DNA from: JANOMH01 sp031422295
GTDB lineage: Bacteria; Pseudomonadota; Alphaproteobacteria; Rhodobacterales; Rhodobacteraceae
NCBI GenBank assembly: GCA_031422295.1
Contig: JANOQM010000082.1
Location: 35,275 to 99,274, forward strand
Direction: 5' to 3'
Length of the DNA: 64,000 nt
Shown in pieces: positions 25,393 to 33,306 of the stretch. A program made the position numbers and the translations under genes. Every line of letters starts with the position of its first letter. Within the stretch, counting starts at the first letter, position 1. The notes under the pieces are model-generated. The model did no database searches and had not been told where the DNA came from. It saw only the letters and a program-made list of their open reading frames with translations.

Positions 25393-26757
25393 ATGGCCGG
25401 AACCTTCGCCAGATCGCGCAGTCTTGCTGTGGCTACACAGACCCGTGACTATTTCGAACCACTGGCTGCAATCCGGCAAAGCATTGGTGGAACGCAGGTC
25501 GAAATGTTTGGCCGGTTTCTGTTGCCTGCCCTTGGAATTGGCATGATCGCCGCCCTGTTGGCCGACATCACGATTGTGATGCTTTACATGATTTACGGCA
25601 CGGCACAGATCGTGATGTTCGGTTTTCTGCACAGCCGAAGTTCACCGGCGTCGCGCACTGAATATCTGTTCGCCTTGGGCCTGTGTGTGCTATCGTCATG
25701 TTCCTTCATGATCATCGCTATTTACATGTGGTCCACCGGGTCGCTTTTGGCGCAATTCGCATCCTGCCTGATGGCCCTGGGATTTGCGATCTACGGACTT
25801 ACCCGAAATGGCGCGGTTTTCGCACTTTTGGTGATTGATGGCGTGCCAATTGCGGTCTGTGCGCTGTATTCCACCTGGTTCATGTCAAATCTTTTGGCCG
25901 ATAAGGTGCATCCCGTGGTGCCGCTGGCGATGGGCCTTTTGGTTGTGGCCTATTATTTTGTGAGTCTTTACGACGTTTTTGTTACCCGGCGCGAACTGAA
26001 AATCGCCCGTGACCGCGCCGTTTCAGCCGAACGGCTGCAGGCGGTGGGGCATTTGACCGCCGGGGTTGCGCATGATTTCAATAATATCCTGACCGCTGTT
26101 CTGGGGCATCTCGACCTGTACGGTCACCTGTCCCATCCGGTCGAAAAAGATAACTGCGTCACCGAAGCCCATAATGCTGCCACCCGCGCGGCCCGGTTAA
26201 CAGCGCAGTTGCTGTTCTTTGCCCGCAAGGCGCGGCTGTCGGCCAAACCGACCGATCTTGCCGAATGTCTGGCTGGTTTTTCTGAACGCGCCCGCGATCT
26301 GTTGCCGGATAGCATCGATCTGCATGTCAATCTGCCGCCGGGGCTGCCTTCTGTCATGGTCGACCCCGACCAGTTACTAACGGTGCTGTTGCAACTGATC
26401 CTGAATGCCCGCGACGGTCTGGGTGCTGCGGGTGAACTGACACTTGGTCTGGAACCGCTGTATCTGTCCAAATCCCAACGCATGCAGGCCGGCAATGAGC
26501 TGGCACAAGGGGCCTATTGTGTGATCCGCATCGACGATAACGGGGCGGGGATTCACCCAGATCACCTGACCCATATATTCGAGCCGTTCTACCCAACCAA
26601 GGCACGGGGCCAAGCACGCGGGCAGACCTCGGGACTTGGACTGCCCATGGCCGCCGGGTTTGCCGAACAATCCGGCGGGGCCATTTCGATCTTCAGTAAA
26701 CTGGGCAGCGGCACGACGGTCAGCCTGGTTTTGCCGGTCATTTCAAACCCTCAATAG
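25393..26757 (+). CDS. Membrane sensor histidine kinase (orphan)
   Basis: A 454-residue kinase. About six hydrophobic helices fill residues ~40-205, with no obvious periplasmic sensor domain. The H-box AGVAHDFNNILTAVLGH (His227) is of the HWE-unlike, PAS-kinase type often seen in hybrid kinases. The N-box is at ~337 (LNARDGL), with DDNGAGI and GLGLPMAAGF ATP-lid motifs following. The start has AGGAGA upstream. No response regulator gene is adjacent; the next gene is convergent. The signal is unknown; the integral-membrane input suggests a membrane or small hydrophobic cue. Confidence 0.88.
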   Translation: MAGTFARSRSLAVATQTRDYFEPLAAIRQSIGGTQVEMFGRFLLPALGIGMIAALLADITIVMLYMIYGTAQIVMFGFLHSRSSPASRTEYLFALGLCVLSSCSFMIIAIYMWSTGSLLAQFASCLMALGFAIYGLTRNGAVFALLVIDGVPIAVCALYSTWFMSNLLADKVHPVVPLAMGLLVVAYYFVSLYDVFVTRRELKIARDRAVSAERLQAVGHLTAGVAHDFNNILTAVLGHLDLYGHLSHPVEKDNCVTEAHNAATRAARLTAQLLFFARKARLSAKPTDLAECLAGFSERARDLLPDSIDLHVNLPPGLPSVMVDPDQLLTVLLQLILNARDGLGAAGELTLGLEPLYLSKSQRMQAGNELAQGAYCVIRIDDNGAGIHPDHLTHIFEPFYPTKARGQARGQTSGLGLPMAAGFAEQSGGAISIFSKLGSGTTVSLVLPVISNPQ

Positions 26758-26762
26758 AAAAA

Positions 26763-26783
26763 GGCCCCGCTTATGACGGGGCC
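26763..26783. terminator. Terminator-like hairpin after the histidine kinase gene
   Basis: GGCCCCG and CGGGGCC form a seven-base-pair stem around a CTTATGA loop. It lies five bases after the kinase stop, between convergent genes. The right arm is repeated downstream. Confidence 0.55.
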
Positions 26784-26820
26784 AATGACTAACGGGGCCA
26801 ATGACTAACGGGGCCAATGG
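26777..26820. repeat. 16-base tandem repeat, 2.75 copies
   Basis: The unit CGGGGCCAATGACTAA occurs at 26777-26792 and 26793-26808, with a partial third copy at 26809-26820. Each copy carries a CGGGGCC arm that can pair with GGCCCCG at 26763. Confidence 0.9.
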
Positions 26821-26836
26821 TGTACGAGGTCCGGTC

Positions 26837-27625
26837 TCAGGCTGCCGCAACCGCCCGTTTGGTCATCACCTTGATCAGATGGGCGCGATATTCCGGGGTC
26901 CCGTGCAGATCGGCTATCATGCCATCGGGGTCTACCGTCAAGCCGTCCAGCGCAGAGGCCGCAAAATTGGCCGACAGTGCGGTTTCCGCTGCGGTCCAGC
27001 GGAATACGCCGCTGTCTGACGCGCCCGTGACCGCCACCCGAACCCCGCCCGCATATTTGGCGACGAACACGCCGACCAGCGCGAACCGGGACGCAGGCTG
27101 TACGAATTTCTGGTAATTCGCTTTATGAGGCACCGGAAAGCGCACCTCGGTAATGATCTCGCCCTCGTGCAGGGCGGTGCTGAACATCCCCTGAAAATAG
27201 TCATCTGCGGCGATTTTCCGGGTGTTGGTCACGATAGTGGCCCCGGTCCCCAGCGCCGCTGCCGGATAGCAGGCAGAGGGGTCGTTATTGGCAAGTGACC
27301 CGCCCACAGTGCCCCGGTTACGCACAGCGGGGTCGCCGATCATGCTGGCCAGATGGGCGAGTGCGGGGAACTTTGTGGCCGCGTCCCGCGTGACAGTCGC
27401 ATGGGTGGTGGCCCCACCTATGCACAAAGACCCATCATCGGCGATGCAAACCCCCTGCATCTCGCCAATGCCTGTCAGGCTGATCAACACCTCGGGGCTG
27501 GCCAGCCGGGCCTTAAGCGATGGGATCAGCGTTTGTCCGCCACTAAGCGCCTGCGCACCGTCATGCGCCAAAGCCGATGCCGCCGCTGCGATGGTCGAGG
27601 GCCGTTCAATTTCAAATGCATACAT
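26837..27625 (-). CDS. coxM: Molybdenum hydroxylase FAD subunit (CoxM-like)
   Basis: A 262-residue medium subunit of the CO-dehydrogenase/xanthine-oxidase family. FAD-binding motifs are visible: ALSGGQTLIP near residue 30, IGGATTHATV near 72 and TVGGSLANNDPSA near 110. The C-terminal CODH flavoprotein domain completes it. It is the distal gene of the run coxS-coxL-coxM on the minus strand, starting 12 bases after coxL. Confidence 0.9.
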   Translation of the reverse strand: MYAFEIERPSTIAAAASALAHDGAQALSGGQTLIPSLKARLASPEVLISLTGIGEMQGVCIADDGSLCIGGATTHATVTRDAATKFPALAHLASMIGDPAVRNRGTVGGSLANNDPSACYPAAALGTGATIVTNTRKIAADDYFQGMFSTALHEGEIITEVRFPVPHKANYQKFVQPASRFALVGVFVAKYAGGVRVAVTGASDSGVFRWTAAETALSANFAASALDGLTVDPDGMIADLHGTPEYRAHLIKVMTKRAVAAA

Positions 27626-27637
27626 GATCTGTTCCCT

Positions 27638-30007
27638 TCAGGCGTTCATCGCGGCCCAGACCCGTGACGGGCTGAGCGGCATGTCGATATGTGCAACCGG
27701 CCGACCGGCCCGGGCCAGCGCATCAATCACCGCATTGACCACAGCCGGGGGCGATCCGATGGCCCCGGCCTCGCCACAGCCTTTGACGCCAAGTGGGTTG
27801 TGGGTGCAGGGCGTGGAACAGGAATGGTCCACCACATACATCGGCAGATCATCGGCGCGCGGCATGGTATAATCCATGTAACTCGCCGTGGTCAGCTGTC
27901 CGGTCGCGTCATAGGTGGTGTTTTCCAGCAGCGCCTGCCCGATCCCCTGGGCCACGCCGCCATGCACCTGACCCTCGACAATCATCGGGTTCATCACATT
28001 GCCGAAATCATCCGCACAGGTAAAGGCCATGACCTCGACCTTGCCGGTTTCCGGGTCCACCTCGACCTCGCAGGCATAGGCACCGGCGGGATAGGTGAAA
28101 TTGGCGGGGTCGTAGAAGGCGGTTTCTTCCAGCCCCGGCTCCAAGGTTTCCAGCGGGTAATTGTGCGGGACGTAGGCGGAAAAGGCGATTTCGCCGAAGG
28201 TTTTCTTCTTGTCCGTCCCAGTCACGCTGAAATTGCCATTCTCAAAGACGATATCGCCTTCGGCGGCTTCCAGCATATGCGCCGCGATCTTTTTGCCCTT
28301 AGCAATGATCTTGTCCACCGCCTTGGTCATTGCTGATCCGCAGACCGCGAGGGAGCGCGAGCCATAGGACCCCATCCCAAACGGGATTTTCGCGGTATCG
28401 CCGTGGACGATGTCGATATTCGCCTCGGGGATACCCAGCATCGACGACACCACTTGGGCGAACACCGTTTCGTGCCCCTGCCCGTGGCTATGCGCGCCGA
28501 CCATCACCGAAATATTCCCGGTCGGGTTCACCCGCACCGTGGCCGCGTCGTACAGACCGATCCGCGCGCCCAATGCGCCGACCAAGGCCGACGGCGCAAT
28601 ACCGCAAGCCTCAACCCAGGTCGACAACCCCAGCCCGCGCAGTTTGCCACGGCTGGCGCTTTCGGCAGCCCGACCCTCGAACCCGGCCTTGTCGGAAAGT
28701 TCAACCAGTTTATCCAACGTGGCCTGATAGTTGCCTGTGTCGTATTGCAGGGCGACAGGGGTCGTGTAGGGGAACATGTCGGGGGTGATAAAGTTCTTGG
28801 CCCGCAGCTCCCACGGGTCCAGGCCCAGTTCACGGGCGGCCATATCGACTACGCGTTCGATGGAATAGGTGGCCTCGGGGCGGCCGGCCCCACGATAGGC
28901 ATCGACCGGGGCGGTGTTGGTGAACACGGTCTTGACGTTCACATAGACCAGCGGGGTTTTATAGGGCCCGGCCATCAGGGTGCCATGCAGGTACGTTGGC
29001 GTCACCGTCGAAAAGTTCGACAGGTATGCCCCCACATTGGCCAGCGTTTCGGTGCGCAGGGCGAGGAACGTGCCGTCCTTTTCCAGCGCCAACTGGATCG
29101 TGGTCACATGATCCCGGCCATGCGCGTCGGACAGGAAAGATTCGGTCCGGTCCGCCACCCATTTCACCGGACGGCCCAGACGTTTGGAGGCCGCAAGAAC
29201 CAGCGCCTCCTCGCCATAGTGATAAATCTTCGACCCAAAGCCGCCGCCGACATCAGGGGCAATCACGTTCAGCTTGTGCTCCGGGATTCCCAGCACAAAG
29301 GCCGCGACTAGAAGGCGGGTCAGGTGCGGGTTTTGCGAGGTGGTATAAAGTTTGTAATCCTCGGTGCCCGGGTCATAGACACCGATGGACGCGCGAGGTT
29401 CCATCGCATTCGGGACCAGCCGATTGTTGATCAGCTTCAGCGTGGTGACATGCGGAGCCGACTTGAAAGCCGCGTCCACGGCGGCCCGGTTATCCTCGAT
29501 CCAGCCCCAGTCGTAACAGACGTTATCGGCAATCTCGTCATGCACCCGGTTCGACGGATTGGCCACGGCGGCGGCCATGTCAACAATGGCGGGCAGTTCG
29601 TCGAATACTGCGCCCAAAGCCTCGACCCCGGCCTGCGCCTGTTCGACAGTTTCGGCGATGACGGCGGCATAAGCGTCGCCGACATGGCGGACCTTGCCAT
29701 GCGCCAGCACCGGGCGCTTGGGTTCCTTCATCGGCGTGCCATCGCGCGAATTGATCAGCCAGCCCGCCGGATTGCCGCCGACAGCGGCGAAATCCGCGCC
29801 GGTGAACACGGCCAGCACGCCGGGCATCGCCTCGGCGGCCGCCGTGTCAATCGACACAATCCGGGCATGGGCCATGTTGGACCGCGCGAAGGCTGCGTAG
29901 GTCTGGCCGTGTAGTTGAATATCGGCGGTGTATTTGCCGCGTCCGGTCAGAAACCGCACATCCTCGCGCCGCTTGCTGCTGGCGCCTATTCCGCTGTCCT
30001 TGGGCAT
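27638..30007 (-). CDS. coxL: Molybdenum hydroxylase large subunit (CoxL-like, form II)
   Basis: A 789-residue molybdopterin-binding catalytic subunit. The opening (RREDVRFLTGRGKYTADI) and the GGGFGSK motif near residue 260 are conserved. The active-site loop reads AYRGAGRPE at ~370-378. This is the form II signature; true CO dehydrogenases of form I carry AYRCSFR. The catalytic Glu lies in the C-terminal KGCGEAGAIG segment. The substrate may therefore be an aldehyde, purine, heterocycle or another compound rather than CO. A palindrome pair separates it from coxS. Confidence 0.93.
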   Translation of the reverse strand: MPKDSGIGASSKRREDVRFLTGRGKYTADIQLHGQTYAAFARSNMAHARIVSIDTAAAEAMPGVLAVFTGADFAAVGGNPAGWLINSRDGTPMKEPKRPVLAHGKVRHVGDAYAAVIAETVEQAQAGVEALGAVFDELPAIVDMAAAVANPSNRVHDEIADNVCYDWGWIEDNRAAVDAAFKSAPHVTTLKLINNRLVPNAMEPRASIGVYDPGTEDYKLYTTSQNPHLTRLLVAAFVLGIPEHKLNVIAPDVGGGFGSKIYHYGEEALVLAASKRLGRPVKWVADRTESFLSDAHGRDHVTTIQLALEKDGTFLALRTETLANVGAYLSNFSTVTPTYLHGTLMAGPYKTPLVYVNVKTVFTNTAPVDAYRGAGRPEATYSIERVVDMAARELGLDPWELRAKNFITPDMFPYTTPVALQYDTGNYQATLDKLVELSDKAGFEGRAAESASRGKLRGLGLSTWVEACGIAPSALVGALGARIGLYDAATVRVNPTGNISVMVGAHSHGQGHETVFAQVVSSMLGIPEANIDIVHGDTAKIPFGMGSYGSRSLAVCGSAMTKAVDKIIAKGKKIAAHMLEAAEGDIVFENGNFSVTGTDKKKTFGEIAFSAYVPHNYPLETLEPGLEETAFYDPANFTYPAGAYACEVEVDPETGKVEVMAFTCADDFGNVMNPMIVEGQVHGGVAQGIGQALLENTTYDATGQLTTASYMDYTMPRADDLPMYVVDHSCSTPCTHNPLGVKGCGEAGAIGSPPAVVNAVIDALARAGRPVAHIDMPLSPSRVWAAMNA

Positions 30008-30029
30008 TCAAACTCTCCTCCCCGAGAGG

Positions 30030-30091
30030 GGTGGGTTAAAACCCACCTTACATCTGACACATTTATCCGGTGCGGGTGGGTGAAACCCACG
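30030..30091. repeat. REP-like palindrome pair (copy A)
   Basis: Two imperfectly related palindromes, GGTGGGTT-AA-AACCCACC at 30030-30047 and GTGGGT-GAA-ACCCAC at 30076-30090, sit in the coxL-coxS gap. The first is nearly identical to both palindromes at 33232-33298. Confidence 0.85.
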
Positions 30092-30100
30092 CGCCGTAGG

Positions 30101-30583
30101 TTACTCCGCCGCAATCGCCATCTCTTGGCCACTGGCTGCCATCACCGCCTTGACGATATTATGATAGCCCGTGCAGCGGCAGATATTGCCCTCAAGATAG
30201 GCCCGGACCTCATGTTCAGTCGGCTTCGGATTTTCGCCCAACAAGGCGCTGGTGGACATCACCATGCCCGGAGTGCAAAATCCACATTGCAGCCCGTGGT
30301 GGTCCTGAAACGATTGTTGCAGCACCGAAAGCGACCCATCGGCATTGGCCATACCTTCGATGGTGCGGACCTGAGCGCCCTCGGCCTCGGCGGCGAACAT
30401 CGTGCATGATTTGACCGCTTTGCCATTCACATGCACCAAACAGGCACCGCATTGGCTGGTATCACAGCCGACATGGGTGCCGGTCAGTTGCAGCGTTCCG
30501 CGCAGAAAATCAACCAGCAGGGTCCGCCCCTCTGCCGCACCGGACACGGATTTGCCGTTCACAGTCATGGTGACCTGAGTCAT
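30101..30583 (-). CDS. coxS: Molybdenum hydroxylase [2Fe-2S] subunit (CoxS-like)
   Basis: A 160-residue small subunit carrying two [2Fe-2S] clusters. Plant-type cluster cysteines appear in HVGCDTSQCGACLV and the following SCTM. The second set lies in LQCGFCTPGM and NICRCTGYHNI. It passes electrons from the molybdenum site to FAD. GGAGGAA precedes the ATG at 30583, which is preferred over an upstream in-frame ATG. Confidence 0.93.
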   Translation of the reverse strand: MTQVTMTVNGKSVSGAAEGRTLLVDFLRGTLQLTGTHVGCDTSQCGACLVHVNGKAVKSCTMFAAEAEGAQVRTIEGMANADGSLSVLQQSFQDHHGLQCGFCTPGMVMSTSALLGENPKPTEHEVRAYLEGNICRCTGYHNIVKAVMAASGQEMAIAAE

Positions 30584-30708
30584 GAGTTCCTCCCTGAATT
30601 CCCATCCCTGAGCCATATTAAGCATGGCATTTACGGTTTTAGAACAAGAATCTTTCGTTCCGGTGGGGCGCGGCAATCTGTCCCGGGGGTGTACCAGATT
30701 GTTACAGT

Positions 30709-31719
30709 TCAGCGATCTGACAGGCCATCATCTTCGCGCAATCGGCCCCGGACCGGTGTTTCCTTCAGCAAACCGCCCAATCCCATGGATGCAAGATCAT
30801 CGGGGCCGATCGGTACGCCGCAAATCACCCGCTCCAGCACCCAATCCGCACCGTTTAATGCAGGCGACCGGGCACAGCCGGGCAGTCCGATCACGGGCTT
30901 TTGACCCAGCCATCCCAGAAACAGCAGGTTGCCGGGGTCCACCGGAATGCCAAACTGCACCACCTGACCGCCCGCCGCCCGCACTGCTGCGGGGGCGACA
31001 TCGGCAGGGTCCGATGTGGCCGAGGCGGTCAGCACAAAAATCACCTCGCCCGGGGCGGCCAGAATGGCCTGCGCAATGGCCGCCTCGTCATGTGCCACAA
31101 CACTGCGGTCAGACAGCCCCAGCCCCAGCCGCTGCAGCCGCCGCGCCATCACCTGCCGCCCTTTCGGGGCTGGAGTGTCCGGCCCGATCCGGGTTTCAAT
31201 CAGGCTGGCCATGCTGAACGCCGGCGGGGCGATCCGCATTGCACCACTGGCATGACCGCAGGCGCGCCCCACATCTGCGCCGGGCACGCCATAGGCGATA
31301 ATCTTGACCGTGCCGACCATGCTGCCTGCCTCGGTCCGGGCATAGCGCGGGACGGTGGCCAGCGTGATCATCGGGTTGATCCGGTTCAGGGCCTGCACCG
31401 CGCTTGCATCAATATCAACGATTCCCGGTGACGTGGCATACAGGTTCACCCGCCCGGTCGCCGCAACCGTCAGCCGCAACCTTTGCGCTGCAGGGTCCGG
31501 GACCAAGGCCGCACCGATACGCCGCGCCGCCTCGTTTTCATCCAGATCATCGGGGTCCAATTGTGCGACGACGATGGTTCGTACCTGCCCGGCCTGCAGC
31601 CTGGCAATATCTTGCGCGCCCAACACCCGGCCCTTGGGCAATTTGCCACTGGGCAGCTGCACAGCATGCGCCAGTATCGCCCCTTCGGCCCGCGCCAGCG
31701 GAACCGGGCCAAACCTCAT
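30709..31719 (-). CDS. Molybdopterin-binding protein (MoeA/MogA-like domain)
   Basis: A 336-residue protein. The N-terminal part (FGPVPLARAEGAILAHAV) resembles the molybdopterin-binding module attached to MobA/MocA-like cofactor transferases. The C-terminal MoCF-like half holds FVLTASATSDPADVAPAA and PVIGLPGCARSPALNG. The nucleotidyltransferase domain found in fused versions is missing. It overlaps xdhC by four bases, so it probably helps insert or modify the molybdenum cofactor for the hydroxylase. The exact step cannot be fixed from sequence. Confidence 0.75.
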   Translation of the reverse strand: MRFGPVPLARAEGAILAHAVQLPSGKLPKGRVLGAQDIARLQAGQVRTIVVAQLDPDDLDENEAARRIGAALVPDPAAQRLRLTVAATGRVNLYATSPGIVDIDASAVQALNRINPMITLATVPRYARTEAGSMVGTVKIIAYGVPGADVGRACGHASGAMRIAPPAFSMASLIETRIGPDTPAPKGRQVMARRLQRLGLGLSDRSVVAHDEAAIAQAILAAPGEVIFVLTASATSDPADVAPAAVRAAGGQVVQFGIPVDPGNLLFLGWLGQKPVIGLPGCARSPALNGADWVLERVICGVPIGPDDLASMGLGGLLKETPVRGRLREDDGLSDR

Positions 31720-32690
31720 TGCTGTTGCCGCAGGACTTGGGTGATCTGGGCCATGATGCTGATCGCAATCTCGGCGGGGGTTGCGGCCCCGACATCCAAG
31801 CCCACCGGCGCATGAATGCGGCCAACTGCTGCAGCATCAAACCCGGCCCCGGTCAGGCGGTCGATGCGCTTGGCATGGGTCCGGGTGGACCCCAGACAGC
31901 CCAGATAAAACACTTCCGACCCAAGTGCTGCGTGAATTGCCGGATCGTCCAGTTTCGGATCATGGGTCAGGGTGACAACCGCAGTGCGGGCATCAAGGCC
32001 GTAGGCGGCCAATGCCTCATCCGGCCAATCCTCAAGGATGGTTTCACCCGGAAACCGCGCCGCAGCCCCAAAGGCGGGGCGCGGATCGACAATCACCGGA
32101 TCATAGCCCGCCAGCCGGGCCATGCTGACCAAAGGTTGGGCGATATGAACAGCTCCGACAATCACCATGCGCAAAGGTGGGTTGTGAATGGCGACAAAGG
32201 TCGCGCCATCCTCGGTAACACCAGAGCGGTCTTTGCGGAAACGGTCGGGATAATCGGCAACATTGGCGAGGCTTCGGCCTGGGCCGGTCAGGTCTGTCAC
32301 TACAGCCACGGGTTTGCGCGCGGCCCGAGCGGTGACCAGTTCGGCCAGCAGGCCCGCGGGGAACACCCCGCCCACAGGCTCGACCAAAACCCTGATCCGT
32401 CCGCCACAGGCCAGCCCCGCGGCAAAAGCCTCGTCATCGGACACGCCGAAATCCAGCAGCCGGGGCTTGCCATCGGCCAGCGCTTCCATCGCCTCGACAA
32501 TTACCGCCCCCTCGACGCAGCCGCCCGACACCGAGCCTTGCATCGCGCCTTGGCCGTCAATCACCAACTGACTGCCGACGCCACGTGGCGCAGAGCCCCA
32601 TGTTTCGACCACAGTCGCCAGCGCAGCCCCCCGCCCGGCGTGGTGCCAGTCAAGGGCGAGTGCAGGGATGTCGTCAGCCTGGGTCTTCAT
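31716..32690 (-). CDS. xdhC: XdhC/CoxF family molybdenum cofactor maturation protein
   Basis: A 324-residue XdhC-family protein, which binds and protects (and in XDH sulfurates) the molybdenum cofactor before insertion. The VETWGSAPRGVGSQ and GSVSGGCVEGAV motifs are in the N-domain. The C-domain is Rossmann-like (MVIVGAVHIAQPLVSMA, YDPVIVDPR, YLGCLGSTRTHAKR). The start at 32690 overlaps the upstream DUF1203 gene as ATGA and has AAGGA before it. This argues for one operon with the molybdopterin protein. Confidence 0.9.
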   Translation of the reverse strand: MKTQADDIPALALDWHHAGRGAALATVVETWGSAPRGVGSQLVIDGQGAMQGSVSGGCVEGAVIVEAMEALADGKPRLLDFGVSDDEAFAAGLACGGRIRVLVEPVGGVFPAGLLAELVTARAARKPVAVVTDLTGPGRSLANVADYPDRFRKDRSGVTEDGATFVAIHNPPLRMVIVGAVHIAQPLVSMARLAGYDPVIVDPRPAFGAAARFPGETILEDWPDEALAAYGLDARTAVVTLTHDPKLDDPAIHAALGSEVFYLGCLGSTRTHAKRIDRLTGAGFDAAAVGRIHAPVGLDVGAATPAEIAISIMAQITQVLRQQQ

Positions 32691-33157
32691 GCAATCCTTG
32701 TGATCCGGGTCTGAAAGCAATTATTGCGCGCGGATCTGACATCAACATAGGCCACTTGGGCGTTCTGGAAAAGCTGTTCTGCATATGCGGCTATCTGGGT
32801 GGCCTGAACCACTTTGCCGGTGCCATAGATGATGCGTTCAGCGGCAGAATAGGCTTTGAGCAGATAGTCAGGCGATGTGGTCAGAACGGGGGGCAAACCT
32901 GCGCCTACCCATGCGGTGCAAGGGTCGGCACATAGAAAAATCGGGCCGGTTTCGGCATAGGGCTGGAGTGCCGTAAAAGGCCGGGCGGCCAGTATCAGAT
33001 AATCAGTCCCGGCAGGCACATCCCGCAGGCAAGACCGGCATGGCACACCGATGCCATCAGACACAGCCCGCTCTGCGGGGTTGCCATAACTATCGGGGCC
33101 GCCGGCGCGGATACCGGCGACAAACGCGGAATCATAGGGATGGAAATGGACACACAT
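32687..33157 (-). CDS. DUF1203 family protein
   Basis: A 156-residue soluble protein matching the DUF1203 family pattern: VPCRSCLRDVPAGTDYLIL near residue 40, GPIFLCADPC near 77, then a YDVRSARNNCF-like C-terminus (VDVRSARNNC). The conserved cysteines suggest metal or redox chemistry. It overlaps xdhC by four bases. CAGGAG precedes the ATG at 33157, chosen over an upstream in-frame codon. The function is unknown. Confidence 0.8.
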   Translation of the reverse strand: MCVHFHPYDSAFVAGIRAGGPDSYGNPAERAVSDGIGVPCRSCLRDVPAGTDYLILAARPFTALQPYAETGPIFLCADPCTAWVGAGLPPVLTTSPDYLLKAYSAAERIIYGTGKVVQATQIAAYAEQLFQNAQVAYVDVRSARNNCFQTRITRIA

Positions 33158-33231
33158 TGGGCGCTCCTGGCTGCAACTGACGGCAAGATTGCCGTAATAC
33201 ATGGCGCGGGCGACCCGAAACCTGCGGGTAA

Positions 33232-33298
33232 GGTGGGTTTTAACCCACCTCGCCCCATCATCTGATCTTTTAAAACGTAAGGTGGGTTTTAACCCACC
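33232..33298. repeat. REP-like palindrome pair (copy B)
   Basis: Two identical palindromes GGTGGGTT-TT-AACCCACC at 33232-33249 and 33281-33298 are both preceded by GTAA and separated by 31 bases. They match copy A in the coxL-coxS gap. Confidence 0.9.
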
Positions 33299-33306
33299 CT
33301 ACCGGC

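Noticed and set aside
28870..28905. Form I (true) CO dehydrogenase
   Set aside because: The active-site loop reads AYRGAGRPE, not the AYRCSFR of form I enzymes.
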